Shown here: positions 45,999 to 53,996 of the stretch, piece after piece
How positions within the stretch are numbered: position 1 is the stretch's first letter
How the letters are laid out: each line of letters begins with the position of its first letter
From: Xanthobacteraceae bacterium
GTDB lineage: Bacteria; Pseudomonadota; Alphaproteobacteria; Rhizobiales; Xanthobacteraceae
Assembly: GCA_029239875.1 (NCBI GenBank)
Contig: JARBUD010000007.1
Coordinates: 124,001 to 188,000, forward strand
Length of the DNA stretch: 64,000 bases
Direction of reading: 5' to 3'
Notes under the pieces: model-generated
Told to the model about the DNA's origin: nothing
The model's input: only the letters and a program-made list of their open reading frames with translations
The model's database searches: none
Position numbers and translations under genes: made by a program

Positions 45999-47806
45999 TC
46001 AGCCGCCCTCGGGCTCGCCCGCTCCGCCGGCATTGCCCGGCGCCCCCGGCGGCCGCGCCTCGCCTGCCTCGTCGCCGGAAGTCGTGCCCCTCCCGCCCGA
46101 TCCGGCCAGTTCGCCGCCCGGCGGCGTCACGCGCTGCGGCTTCACGTCGGTGAACAGCTTGGCCGCCTCGACGCCGAGCGCGATGGTGATCCGCTTCTGC
46201 ATGTGGCTGGGCACCGGCTCGGCCAGCCGGACCCATTTATCGACGACCTCCTCCGTCTCCTGGATGCGTCGGGCGAGGCTTCGCACATCCGCGGGAGCGG
46301 CCGACGGGCTGGAGAGCGCGGCGCGCAATCCCGGCGCCCAGCGCTCGGCGCCGCTCAGCTCGACCCGCCCGAACAGCGCCGCGGCGGCGTTCCGGAAGGC
46401 GAGAGGGCCTGCTCCGACAGCATTCCCGCGCCGATGGCGATGAAGGCGACGAAGTACGAGCTTAGCGTCGCGGTGTCGTTGCTCTCGTTCTGGCCGGAAA
46501 TGACGACGAATCCCGAGCGGAACAAAATGAAGACGATGATGGCGCAGGCCATGCCCTGAACCGGCTCGACGACGAGATCGGTCCATCTGTTGCTGCGGCC
46601 GGGCGCCAGATGCTTGAATAATATGTTGAGCATCGCGCCCAGCGCGCCGCCGAACAGCAGCAGCCACTGCGCCAGATAGTCCGGCGGGCTGAGGATCAGG
46701 CGCTGCGCGATGCCGCCCGTCAGGTCGTAGTAGAGACGGAAATGGGTCAGGAACTCCCAGCTCAGTTCGGTGTCTTCCACCGCCCTGCCGGTGCTCTGGA
46801 CGATCTGGCCGCCGGCGATGGCGGACGGGTCTGTCCCCTCGCCGGAACCGGCAGGGGTGGCGGGAGGCTGATTGCCGGCACATTGCGGGCAGGGCGCGGC
46901 CTCGCGCGGGTTCTCGCGGGCCGGGCGGCCGCATAGGTCCGCACCGTCATATTCGGCGAAGCTTTCGGTCACGCTCCTGCCACGCCATTCGCTGGAGCAG
47001 AACGAGGTGTCCCGACCGGCTCCGCGCGCCTCGACACGCTGGCACTGGAACGCGCTTTCATGTTCCAACCGCTGGAGTTCCGGTTTGAGCTCGACCGCCA
47101 GATGCCGGTTGGCCTCAGCGATCCTGAGCAGTTGGTCCTGCAGGCGCGGGCCATAGGCCACGATGCCGTCGTTCTGGTTGCCGACCGCGGTCAGGAAGTT
47201 GGCCATGATGGTTTCCCCGAGGCTGCGAAGCGACCGGTTCTCGGCGCTCCGCAACTGGTCGGTCGCCAGCGGCGGCGGCAGGCGCAGGACCCTTCCCGCC
47301 GCGCTCGCCGTGCCCTCGAACGGAATCTTGGCGAGGAAGAAGCGGCATTGGTCGACCCGGCCGCGGGCGCGGCCGGTCTCGGCGGCGGATTCGGCAGGAT
47401 CGGCGGCGGCGTCCACCATCCGCAATGCCGGACAGAACAGCGAGCAGATGCGGTCTATGCGATATCCGCGCTCGGCGACGAGGGCATTGGCTTCCTGGCG
47501 CTTGGCGGCGAACTCGGCGGCGAGCTCGCGATAGGTCTCCAGCGCATCCTGGTTCTCGTAGCTCTCCAGCAGCCGGTTCACGAGCTCGGAGGCGCGGATG
47601 TCGGAACGCGAATTGGCGAGGCGCGACTGGAATTCGATGAACGACATCAGCAGCACGACGAGAAGGATCAGGGCAACGCTCAGCACCGCGCTGATGCAGG
47701 CGATCCAGATATCGCAGCGGCGCCGGTAGGCCTGCCGCCGGGCCCGGCGCCGCGCGGCGCATTGCGCCTTGTTGCACTCCTCGGAATGGGATGCGCTGCC
47801 CGTCAT
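45999..47806 (-). pseudogene. Membrane protein gene broken by a one-base frameshift
   Basis: The first frame starts at 47806 (ATG) and ends at 46355. The second frame continues to 45999. The reading is natural (EQALLAFRNAAAALFGR) only if one slips back by one base at CTCTC (46401-46405), so the gene appears to have lost one base. A restored product would have about 602 aa: an N-terminal membrane helix (about 38-58), a long periplasmic region, three C-terminal helices (about 395-480), and a Gly/Pro-rich tail. I recognise no family. A sequencing error or a programmed -1 shift is possible; no XXXYYYZ slippery heptamer is visible. Confidence 0.7.
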
Positions 47807-47838
47807 GACCCTGTCCGCCCCGGCTAAAACAGCGGGCA

Positions 47839-47844
47839 ATTATA
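47839..47844 (-). promoter_or_regulatory. Consensus -10 element before the broken gene
   Basis: TATAAT on the minus strand in an AT-rich patch (47838-47890), 32 bases before the ATG at 47806. No clear -35 accompanies it. The intact promoter suggests recent damage to the gene, or that it is still expressed. Confidence 0.45.
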
Positions 47845-47964
47845 ACTTTAGGTTGTAAATTTACGAACGACAATCTTAGGATTTGGTTACCGGCAGTTCT
47901 CCGCGCGGGAAGGCGGCCCTATGCCCGCATCCCCACCGCCCGCCGCCAGCCGCGCCAAGGTCGC

Positions 47965-48762
47965 TCACGGCCGCATCCCCGCCGCCAGCCGCGCCTCAAT
48001 GGCATCCAGCACCGGCAGTAGGTCGGCCACGCTGTCGATGACGAAATGCGCGCCGACGCGGAACAGCTTCTCGGCCGCCTGCGCCCGCACCGCCGCCAGT
48101 TCCTCGCTCGACAGCGCTTCCAGCTCCTCGCGCGAGAAACCGGCGCTGTTGCCGGAGAGCGCGAGGCCGACGGTCCAGGTGCCGGCGGCCAGCCCCTCGG
48201 CGATGCCGGGCTCGGTGTCGTCGAGCTTCACGCAGGCAGAGGGCGGCCACACGCCAATATCGGCGAAGGTGCGGTACATCATCAGCGGCGACGGCCGCCC
48301 CGCGGCGAGGTCGCCGGCGCACACCACATTGTCCGGCGCGTAGCCCGCCGCGGCGGCGAGCGGCATCAGTCTCTCCATGATCGGGCGGGTATAGCCTGTG
48401 GTGGAGCCGATCTTCATGCCGCGCCCGCGGGCCTCGGCAATCACCTCCAGAATGCCGGGGATCAGATCGGCATGGCGCGGGATCACCTCGACGTTCAGCG
48501 GCTCGAACACGGCGAGCACCGCGTCGACATCGGCCTCGGTCGGCGCCGCGCCATGCGCCTTCTGCCAGCGGGCGGAAATCTCCGGGCTCGCCAGCAGCGC
48601 CGCCACATGGTCGCGCTTGGGCAGGCCCATCGGCCCGCGCGCCTCGGGGATCGAGATGGTGACGCCGAAGCGGGAGAACGCCTCGACGAAGGCGCCCATC
48701 GGCGCGCGCGAGCCGAAATCGACCGCCGTGCCGGCCCAGTCGAGGATGAGCGCCTTGAGCAT
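47965..48762 (-). CDS. phnX: Phosphonoacetaldehyde hydrolase
   Basis: 265-aa HAD-family phosphonatase that cleaves phosphonoacetaldehyde to acetaldehyde and phosphate. The nucleophile D8 is in DWAGT, the Schiff-base lysine K49 in GLPKRDHV matches Lys53 of the Bacillus enzyme, and STTGYTRPIM and KLDDTEPGI are conserved. AAGGGGAA precedes the start. It lies 133 bases downstream of a FAD amine oxidase gene on the same strand with a family B repeat between. No phnW transaminase is adjacent. Confidence 0.93.
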   Translation of the reverse strand: MLKALILDWAGTAVDFGSRAPMGAFVEAFSRFGVTISIPEARGPMGLPKRDHVAALLASPEISARWQKAHGAAPTEADVDAVLAVFEPLNVEVIPRHADLIPGILEVIAEARGRGMKIGSTTGYTRPIMERLMPLAAAAGYAPDNVVCAGDLAAGRPSPLMMYRTFADIGVWPPSACVKLDDTEPGIAEGLAAGTWTVGLALSGNSAGFSREELEALSSEELAAVRAQAAEKLFRVGAHFVIDSVADLLPVLDAIEARLAAGMRP

Positions 48763-48781
48763 CGTAGCTTCCCCTTAACGA

Positions 48782-48878
48782 CCTCATCCTGAGGTGCGAG
48801 CGCAGCGAGCCTCGAAGGATGCGGTTCCAGATGGACATCCTTCGAGGCCGACCTGCGGTCGGCACCTCAGGATGAGGT
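48782..48878. repeat. Family B palindromic repeat, full copy
   Basis: CCTCATCCTGAGGTGCGAG at the left and GGCACCTCAGGATGAGG at the right. Inner stems are GAGCGCAGCGAGC-like (left) and CCGACCTGCGGTCGG (right). It is inside the probable oxidase-phnX unit, so it does not only mark operon ends. Confidence 0.85.
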
Positions 48879-48895
48879 GGTTCTGTGACAAACCC

Positions 48896-50011
48896 TCAGT
48901 CGAACAGCTCGGCCACCGCCTCCTCGGCGATGGCAAATCCGGTGGAGGCGCCGGTGCCGCTGGTCACCACCACGAGGCGGATATGCTCATGCGGCCGGTC
49001 GATGAAGGCGAGGCGGTCGGGCGCGGAGGCATAGGTGCCGATCCAGCGCTCCGACACCTGCGGCCGGTGCCCGAACAAAGCGGCGTATTCGTCGAGGATC
49101 AGCTCGTCGACGAAATCGGGCGCGAAGGGATCGGGCGTCGCCGCGTAATGATGGCTGTCGCCCACCACCAGCGAGCCGTCCGCCGACTGCACCACGATGA
49201 GGTGGATGCCGTGCCTGAGGTGCTCGGCCTGCTCGGCTTCGAGGATACGCTTCAGCGGCTCGGCCTCGGGCAGCTCGGCATAGCCGAGATAGCGGCCGAG
49301 CGAGAGGTCGGTCATCACCGAGCCGGGCAGCCGGCCAAGGGCGCGGTCGCTGACGCGCAGCATGTGCAGCTTGCAGCGGGTGAGGCCGTAAAGCCTGAAG
49401 CGGTCCTCGAACAGGGTGTGGAAATCGTCGCCCGGCGCCACCACGATGCGGGAGGCCTGCACCGTGCCGGAAGAAGTATGCACGCGGCCCGGCTCGACGC
49501 CCGTCACCGCCGTCTCGCGGCGGAATTCGATGCCCTCGCCGGCGAGCCAGGCGGCGAGCCTCGGGATGGCCTGGCGCGATTCCACCCGCATGTCGTGCGG
49601 GCTCCACAGCGCGCCTTCGATCCCGCCGGTCAACGCTGGCAGGCGGGCGCGGGCCTCGTCGGGCGAGAGCAGCGCGCAGTTCTCGCCCATCTCGGTCGCC
49701 ATGAAGGCATCTAGCACCGCCACCGCCTCGGGCCGGCGCACGGCGACCAGCAGACCCTGGTGGACCACCTCGATGCCGGCGGCCGGGGCGATCTCGGCCC
49801 AGATGTCGCGCGAGCGCATGGCGCGCTGCCAGCACGTCCCCCGCTGCTGGCCGGTGACGGTGACGAAGCCGAAATTGCGCACCGAGGCGCCGTTGGCCTG
49901 CGCGTCGCGGTCGATCACGACCGTTCGCAGCCCGCGCCGCCGGGCCGCAATGGCATGGCCGAGCCCGACGACGCCCGCACCGACGATGGCGAGATCGAAG
50001 CAGTCCGACAT
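48896..50011 (-). CDS. FAD-dependent amine oxidase of the TIGR03364 family, phosphonate-linked
   Basis: 371-aa D-amino-acid-oxidase-fold protein with the dinucleotide motif GAGVVG (11-16) after MSDCFDLAIV. Family TIGR03364 is repeatedly linked to phnX/phnW. As I recall, a relative named PbfD oxidises N-methyl-2-aminoethylphosphonate to phosphonoacetaldehyde. With phnX downstream and no phnW, that reaction would feed PhnX directly. The start at 50011 (ATG) is chosen over a TTG at 50038. The substrate is inferred from context. Confidence 0.8.
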   Translation of the reverse strand: MSDCFDLAIVGAGVVGLGHAIAARRRGLRTVVIDRDAQANGASVRNFGFVTVTGQQRGTCWQRAMRSRDIWAEIAPAAGIEVVHQGLLVAVRRPEAVAVLDAFMATEMGENCALLSPDEARARLPALTGGIEGALWSPHDMRVESRQAIPRLAAWLAGEGIEFRRETAVTGVEPGRVHTSSGTVQASRIVVAPGDDFHTLFEDRFRLYGLTRCKLHMLRVSDRALGRLPGSVMTDLSLGRYLGYAELPEAEPLKRILEAEQAEHLRHGIHLIVVQSADGSLVVGDSHHYAATPDPFAPDFVDELILDEYAALFGHRPQVSERWIGTYASAPDRLAFIDRPHEHIRLVVVTSGTGASTGFAIAEEAVAELFD

Positions 50012-50109
50012 GGGTGCGTCCGGCTGGAGGGACACCAACGCTCATAGCCGCTTACGGCCATCGGCGCCACGCGATCTTCACGCCGGCGCGCAACAAGCGC
50101 GGGGTGCGC

Positions 50110-52089
50110 TCAGTTGGCCACGGCGGCGGAGTTGCGGATCGGCAGGCCGACGGCGGCGAGGTCGGAGCGCACCCGCCGTGCCACCGCCGGATCGGGGAAG
50201 AAACGGGCGATCATGACGTCGGGCTCGCTGCCCCAGTCCGGCACGAGGGCGACCAGCTTGCGCACATCGGCGCGCGCCGCCTCGTCCTCGCCGGCGAGAT
50301 GGCTCGCCAAGGCGCGGGCGAGCAGGCCGGGGGCGTAGCCCTCCCCCATCAGCTGGTCGGCAGCTGCCGCCGCGGCCGGCGCGTCGTTCCTGAGATAGGC
50401 GGCGATGACGCGGTGATAGTCGACCCAGGGCGGCAGGCCGGGCGCGGCCTGCGCCGCCTTGGCCAGCATCGCCTCGCCGCGCTCGATCTCGCCCAGCGCC
50501 GCCAGCCGGCCGCCGAAATCGGCGAGCACGTCGACATCGTAGGGGTTCAGCGCCAGCGCCGCCTCGCCGGCCGCGATGGCGGCACCACGCTCGCCGCGGA
50601 AGAAGTGCACGTCCATCAGTACGCGCTGGGCATAGGCGCTGGTCGGGGCGAGCTCGACAGCCTGCTCGGCGGCGGCGAGCGCGCGATTCACGGCCGGCGT
50701 GCCGGGCTGCGGGTTCACGCCGTTGCGCAATTCGTCGAGATAGAGTTCCGCCAGCAGCGCATTGCCGAGGGCGAAGGTGGGATCGGCCGCCACCGCCTTC
50801 TCCAGGCATTCGCGCGCCTGCCGGTGCTCGGCCGGCAGGTAGGAGCGCCAGTAGGAATAGGCCATCAGCACGCAGCCATAGGGACCGGCGGCAGCCGTTC
50901 CGCCGGCGGCGGTGACACGGGCACGGGCACGGGCCTGGATGATGCCGTAAGGCTCGGCGATGGCGGCCATGATGTCGCGCACCAGCGCCACCTCGGAGGC
51001 GGTGGCATCGCTGCCGCGCCTCAGGCTGTCGAATTCGCGCGACCACACGATGGTGCCGTCGCACAGGTCGGAGAGCCGCAGCAGCACGGAGATGCTGCCG
51101 TCGTCATGGTTCTCCACGAGGCCAGCGAGGGCGAAGACCGAATAGGGCGAGACGCCCTCCGCGCCGCAGCTCAGCGCCGGCCGGGCGTCGGGGCTCGCCA
51201 GCACGTCGAGCAGGTCGAAGCGCGCCAGCGCGTCGCGCACCCGCACCTCGATGGCGCGGGCGGTGAAGTCGCCGCTGCTGACCGCGCCGGCGCTGCCGGC
51301 GATCTCGCTGGGCGGCAGCGGCACGCCGCCGGTGGCGTCGAAGTCGCGCACCTCGACCATCGGGATGCCGAGCCGGTTGGTGCGCTCGAGCGGCTGCCAG
51401 GCGGCGCCGGTGATGAGGGCGCGCAGGCCGAGCGGATCGGCTCCCTCCAACACCGCACCGGTGGCGAGCACAAGGAGCACGAGCGCGGCCAGCGCCAACG
51501 CGGTGCCCCAGCGCAGCCGCCACTGCGGGGCGGCCGGGGCAGCGCGGCCGGGTGACGGCACCTCCCGGGGCTCTTCGGCGGCGACTCCGATCGCGGAGGC
51601 GACGTCGGCCTCCCGATCCTCCGCCGGGACGGCGCCGCGCGGCAGGAACTGCGGCACATAGCTGCCGCGCGGTACGACGATCTCGATCTCGTCGCCCGCG
51701 CCGGCGCCGGCGTAATAGCGCTCCAGCGCCCGGCGCAGCCTTGTCGCCTCGACGCGGACGATCGGGTCGGCCTGCGGGTCGAAGGAGGCGTCGCGGCCCA
51801 GCGCCTCGACGGCGATGGTGTAGCCCTTGATCGCCTCGCTGCGGCCGTCCAGCGTCACCTCGACGACGAAGCGCAATATGTTGGCGAGCTGCGGCGAGGA
51901 GCGCAGCTCTTCCGAATCGAGCACACGCGACAGCGCCCGCCGTACCGCCTCGGGCGTGACGCCGGCCGGCCCCTCCGCCGGCGAGCCGGCGGCAGGCGTC
52001 TCAGCTATCGTGCTCTCGGGCACTCGCAATCCAATCGTAATGCCGGCCCGGCCGGAGGCCCTTGAGCCTCCAGGGGAAAGGGAATGCAT
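50110..52089 (-). CDS. Membrane protein with N-terminal regulatory-type domain and C-terminal TPRs
   Basis: About 659 aa. Residues of about 35-160 form a domain (SSPQLANILRFVVEV, IKGYTIAVEALGR, RVEATRLRRALERYY, VPRGSYVPQF) found at the front of many bacterial TPR and adenylate-cyclase-like proteins, perhaps DNA-binding or signalling. One membrane helix follows (about 195-217). Then comes a TolB-like middle and TPR-like repeats to the end (ALAAAEQAVELAPTSAYAQ, AIAAGEAALALNPYDVDVL). The start is unclear: a consensus TATAAT at 52228-52223 rules out the ATG at 52224. It is divergent from the omega-aminotransferase gene. Function unknown. Confidence 0.7.
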   Translation of the reverse strand: MHSLSPGGSRASGRAGITIGLRVPESTIAETPAAGSPAEGPAGVTPEAVRRALSRVLDSEELRSSPQLANILRFVVEVTLDGRSEAIKGYTIAVEALGRDASFDPQADPIVRVEATRLRRALERYYAGAGAGDEIEIVVPRGSYVPQFLPRGAVPAEDREADVASAIGVAAEEPREVPSPGRAAPAAPQWRLRWGTALALAALVLLVLATGAVLEGADPLGLRALITGAAWQPLERTNRLGIPMVEVRDFDATGGVPLPPSEIAGSAGAVSSGDFTARAIEVRVRDALARFDLLDVLASPDARPALSCGAEGVSPYSVFALAGLVENHDDGSISVLLRLSDLCDGTIVWSREFDSLRRGSDATASEVALVRDIMAAIAEPYGIIQARARARVTAAGGTAAAGPYGCVLMAYSYWRSYLPAEHRQARECLEKAVAADPTFALGNALLAELYLDELRNGVNPQPGTPAVNRALAAAEQAVELAPTSAYAQRVLMDVHFFRGERGAAIAAGEAALALNPYDVDVLADFGGRLAALGEIERGEAMLAKAAQAAPGLPPWVDYHRVIAAYLRNDAPAAAAAADQLMGEGYAPGLLARALASHLAGEDEAARADVRKLVALVPDWGSEPDVMIARFFPDPAVARRVRSDLAAVGLPIRNSAAVAN

Positions 52090-52222
52090 GACGCAAGGTG
52101 ACTGTAGCACGCCTTGCGGCGAGTTGATGGCCGCGAAGGGCCCCGCGGTCAAGCCGGCGGGCGAGACAGAAAGGAAAGTGATCACATCATCATTATTTCT
52201 CGTGAGCGCCCGCTGCCCACGC

Positions 52223-52228
52223 ATTATA
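52223..52228 (-). promoter_or_regulatory. Shared divergent -10 region
   Basis: TATAAT on the minus strand; on the plus strand TTATAC (52224-52229) may serve the aminotransferase gene. The gap 52090-52280 is AT-rich around 52180-52240, consistent with back-to-back promoters. Confidence 0.4.
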
Positions 52229-52280
52229 CATGACTAAAAAAGCGCGGCTGTCCCCGCCCACCGCCCGACCGGAGCTCATC

Positions 52281-53630
52281 ATGTCTGTCGCTTACGATTT
52301 CGGCGCGAATGCCAATGCCAGCCCGAACGACCTTGAGGCGTTCTTCATGCCCTTCACGCCCAACCGGGCGTTCAAGGCGCGGCCCCGCCTGCTGTCGCGC
52401 TCGAAGGACATGCACTACTACACACCGGAGGGCCGGGCGGTGCTCGACGCGACCGCCGGCCTGTGGTGCGCCAATGCCGGCCACAACCGCGATCCCATCG
52501 TCGAGGCGATCCAGAGCCAGGCGGCGGAGATGGACTTCGCCCCGCCCTTCCAGTACGGCCACCCCAAGGCCTTCGCGGTCTCGGCCCGCATCGCCGCGCT
52601 GGCGCCCGGCGACCTCGACCACGTCTTCCTGTGCAATTCGGGCTCGGAGGCCGGCGACACCGCGCTGAAGATCGCCCTCGCCTATCACGCCACCAAGGGC
52701 AATGCGACACGCACCCGCCTGATCGGCCGCGAGCGCGGCTATCACGGCGTCGGCTTCGGCGGCATCTCGGTCGGCGGCATCTCGCCCAACCGCAAGATGT
52801 TCGGCTCGCTGCTGCCCGGCGTCGACCACCTGCCGCACACCTATAACCGCGAGAAGCAGGCCTTCTCCAAGGGCGAGCCGGAGTGGGGCGCCGAGCGCGC
52901 CGACGCGCTGGAGAGCCTCGTCGCCCTACACGACGCCTCGACCATCGCCGCGGTGATCGTCGAGCCGATGGCCGGCTCCACCGGCGCCATCCCGGCGCCG
53001 CAGGGCTATCTCAAGAAGCTGCGCGAGATTTGCGACAAGTACGGCATCCTCTTGATCTTCGACGAGGTCATCACCGGCTTCGGCCGCCTCGGCTACGCCT
53101 TTGCCGCCGAGCGCTACGGCGTGGTGCCAGACATGATCACTTTCGCGAAAGGGGTGACCTCCGGCGCGGTGCCGATGGGCGGCGTGCTGGTGCGCAAGCA
53201 CATCTACGACACCTTCGTGAAGAGCGACGATCCGGTCATCGACCTGTTCCACGGCTACACCTATTCGGCGCATCCCCTCGCCTGCGCCGCCTCGCTCGCC
53301 ACGCTCGACGTCTATCGCGACGAGGGCCTGTTCGAGCGCGCGCGTGCGCTGGAGCCGGTCTGGGCCGACGCCTTCCACTCGCTGCGTTCGAAGCCCGGCG
53401 TGCTCGACATCCGCACCGTCGGCCTCGTCGGCGCCATCGACTTCGAATCGCGCGCCGACGGCGTCGGCCGCCGCGCCTATGAGGGCATGGAGCGGCTGTT
53501 CCACGACGAGGGCATGATGGTGCGCACCGCTGGCGACACCTTCGCCGTCAGCCCGCCGCTCATCGTCAGCGAGAGCCAGATGGGCGAGATCGTCGAGAAG
53601 ATCGGCCGGACGTTGGATGCCATCTTCTGA
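52281..53630 (+). CDS. Omega-amino acid:pyruvate aminotransferase (class III)
   Basis: 449 aa. The N-terminal stretch (FFMPFTPNRAFKARPRL) and FQYGHP closely resemble beta-alanine/omega-amino acid:pyruvate transaminase. The Asp contacting the PLP ring nitrogen is in IFDEVITGFGR, and the Schiff-base lysine in TFAKGVTSGAVPMGG. It should move terminal amino groups, such as from beta-alanine, to pyruvate. The start at 52281 follows GGAG by seven bases; an ATG at 52230 is in frame but overlaps the promoter. A role in aminoethylphosphonate use is possible but unsupported, because PhnW belongs to a different PLP fold class. Confidence 0.87.
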   Translation: MSVAYDFGANANASPNDLEAFFMPFTPNRAFKARPRLLSRSKDMHYYTPEGRAVLDATAGLWCANAGHNRDPIVEAIQSQAAEMDFAPPFQYGHPKAFAVSARIAALAPGDLDHVFLCNSGSEAGDTALKIALAYHATKGNATRTRLIGRERGYHGVGFGGISVGGISPNRKMFGSLLPGVDHLPHTYNREKQAFSKGEPEWGAERADALESLVALHDASTIAAVIVEPMAGSTGAIPAPQGYLKKLREICDKYGILLIFDEVITGFGRLGYAFAAERYGVVPDMITFAKGVTSGAVPMGGVLVRKHIYDTFVKSDDPVIDLFHGYTYSAHPLACAASLATLDVYRDEGLFERARALEPVWADAFHSLRSKPGVLDIRTVGLVGAIDFESRADGVGRRAYEGMERLFHDEGMMVRTAGDTFAVSPPLIVSESQMGEIVEKIGRTLDAIF

Positions 53631-53665
53631 GGCGGGCGCCCCTCCGTCGTGTCCCACCCGCATAT

Positions 53666-53752
53666 CGTCATGGCCGGGCTTGACCCGGCCATCCACGTCT
53701 TTGCCCCAGGAAGATAAGGCGCGGATCCCCGGGGGCAAGCCCGGGGATGACG
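53666..53752. repeat. Family C palindromic repeat
   Basis: CGTCATGGCCGGGCTTGACC at the left and GCAAGCCCGGGGATGACG at the right. It is the first of three repeats in the 366-base gap between the aminotransferase gene and hrpB; the gap holds nothing else. Confidence 0.8.
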
Positions 53753-53769
53753 TCGTGATAGAGTTCGAT

Positions 53770-53803
53770 CGTCATCCCGGAATTGCCACAGGCACCGGGA
53801 TCG
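53770..53803. repeat. Family A repeat, half copy, decayed
   Basis: CGTCATCCCGGAATTGCC then GGCACCGGGATCGTC. Confidence 0.6.
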
Positions 53804-53821
53804 TCTTCCCACTGCGATGCA

Positions 53822-53931
53822 CGTCATCCTGAGGTGCCCGGCCAGCGGCCGGGCCTCGAAGGATGCTCGTCCGGGCGCGCTGTGACGACCATCCTTCGAG
53901 GCCGCCTGCGCGGCGGCACCTCAGGATGACG
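53822..53931. repeat. Family B palindromic repeat, full copy
   Basis: CGTCATCCTGAGGTGCCCGG at the left and GGCACCTCAGGATGACG at the right. Here the outer CCTCATC/GATGAGG has become CGTCATC/GATGACG on both sides, a paired change. Confidence 0.85.
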
Positions 53932-53996
53932 CCGTATCGTGCGACGCTCTCAGGGTTGTTCCAGCCATCGGCAACCGGCTGTATAGCCATCGCACG

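Noticed and set aside
46396-46410. Programmed -1 frameshift in the membrane-protein gene
   Set aside because: No slippery XXXYYYZ heptamer and no clear stimulatory structure; a one-base deletion is simpler.
52281-53630. The omega-aminotransferase as the missing PhnW
   Set aside because: PhnW is a class V (fold type I, different subgroup) aminotransferase; this protein is class III of the beta-alanine:pyruvate type and lies in a separate unit.
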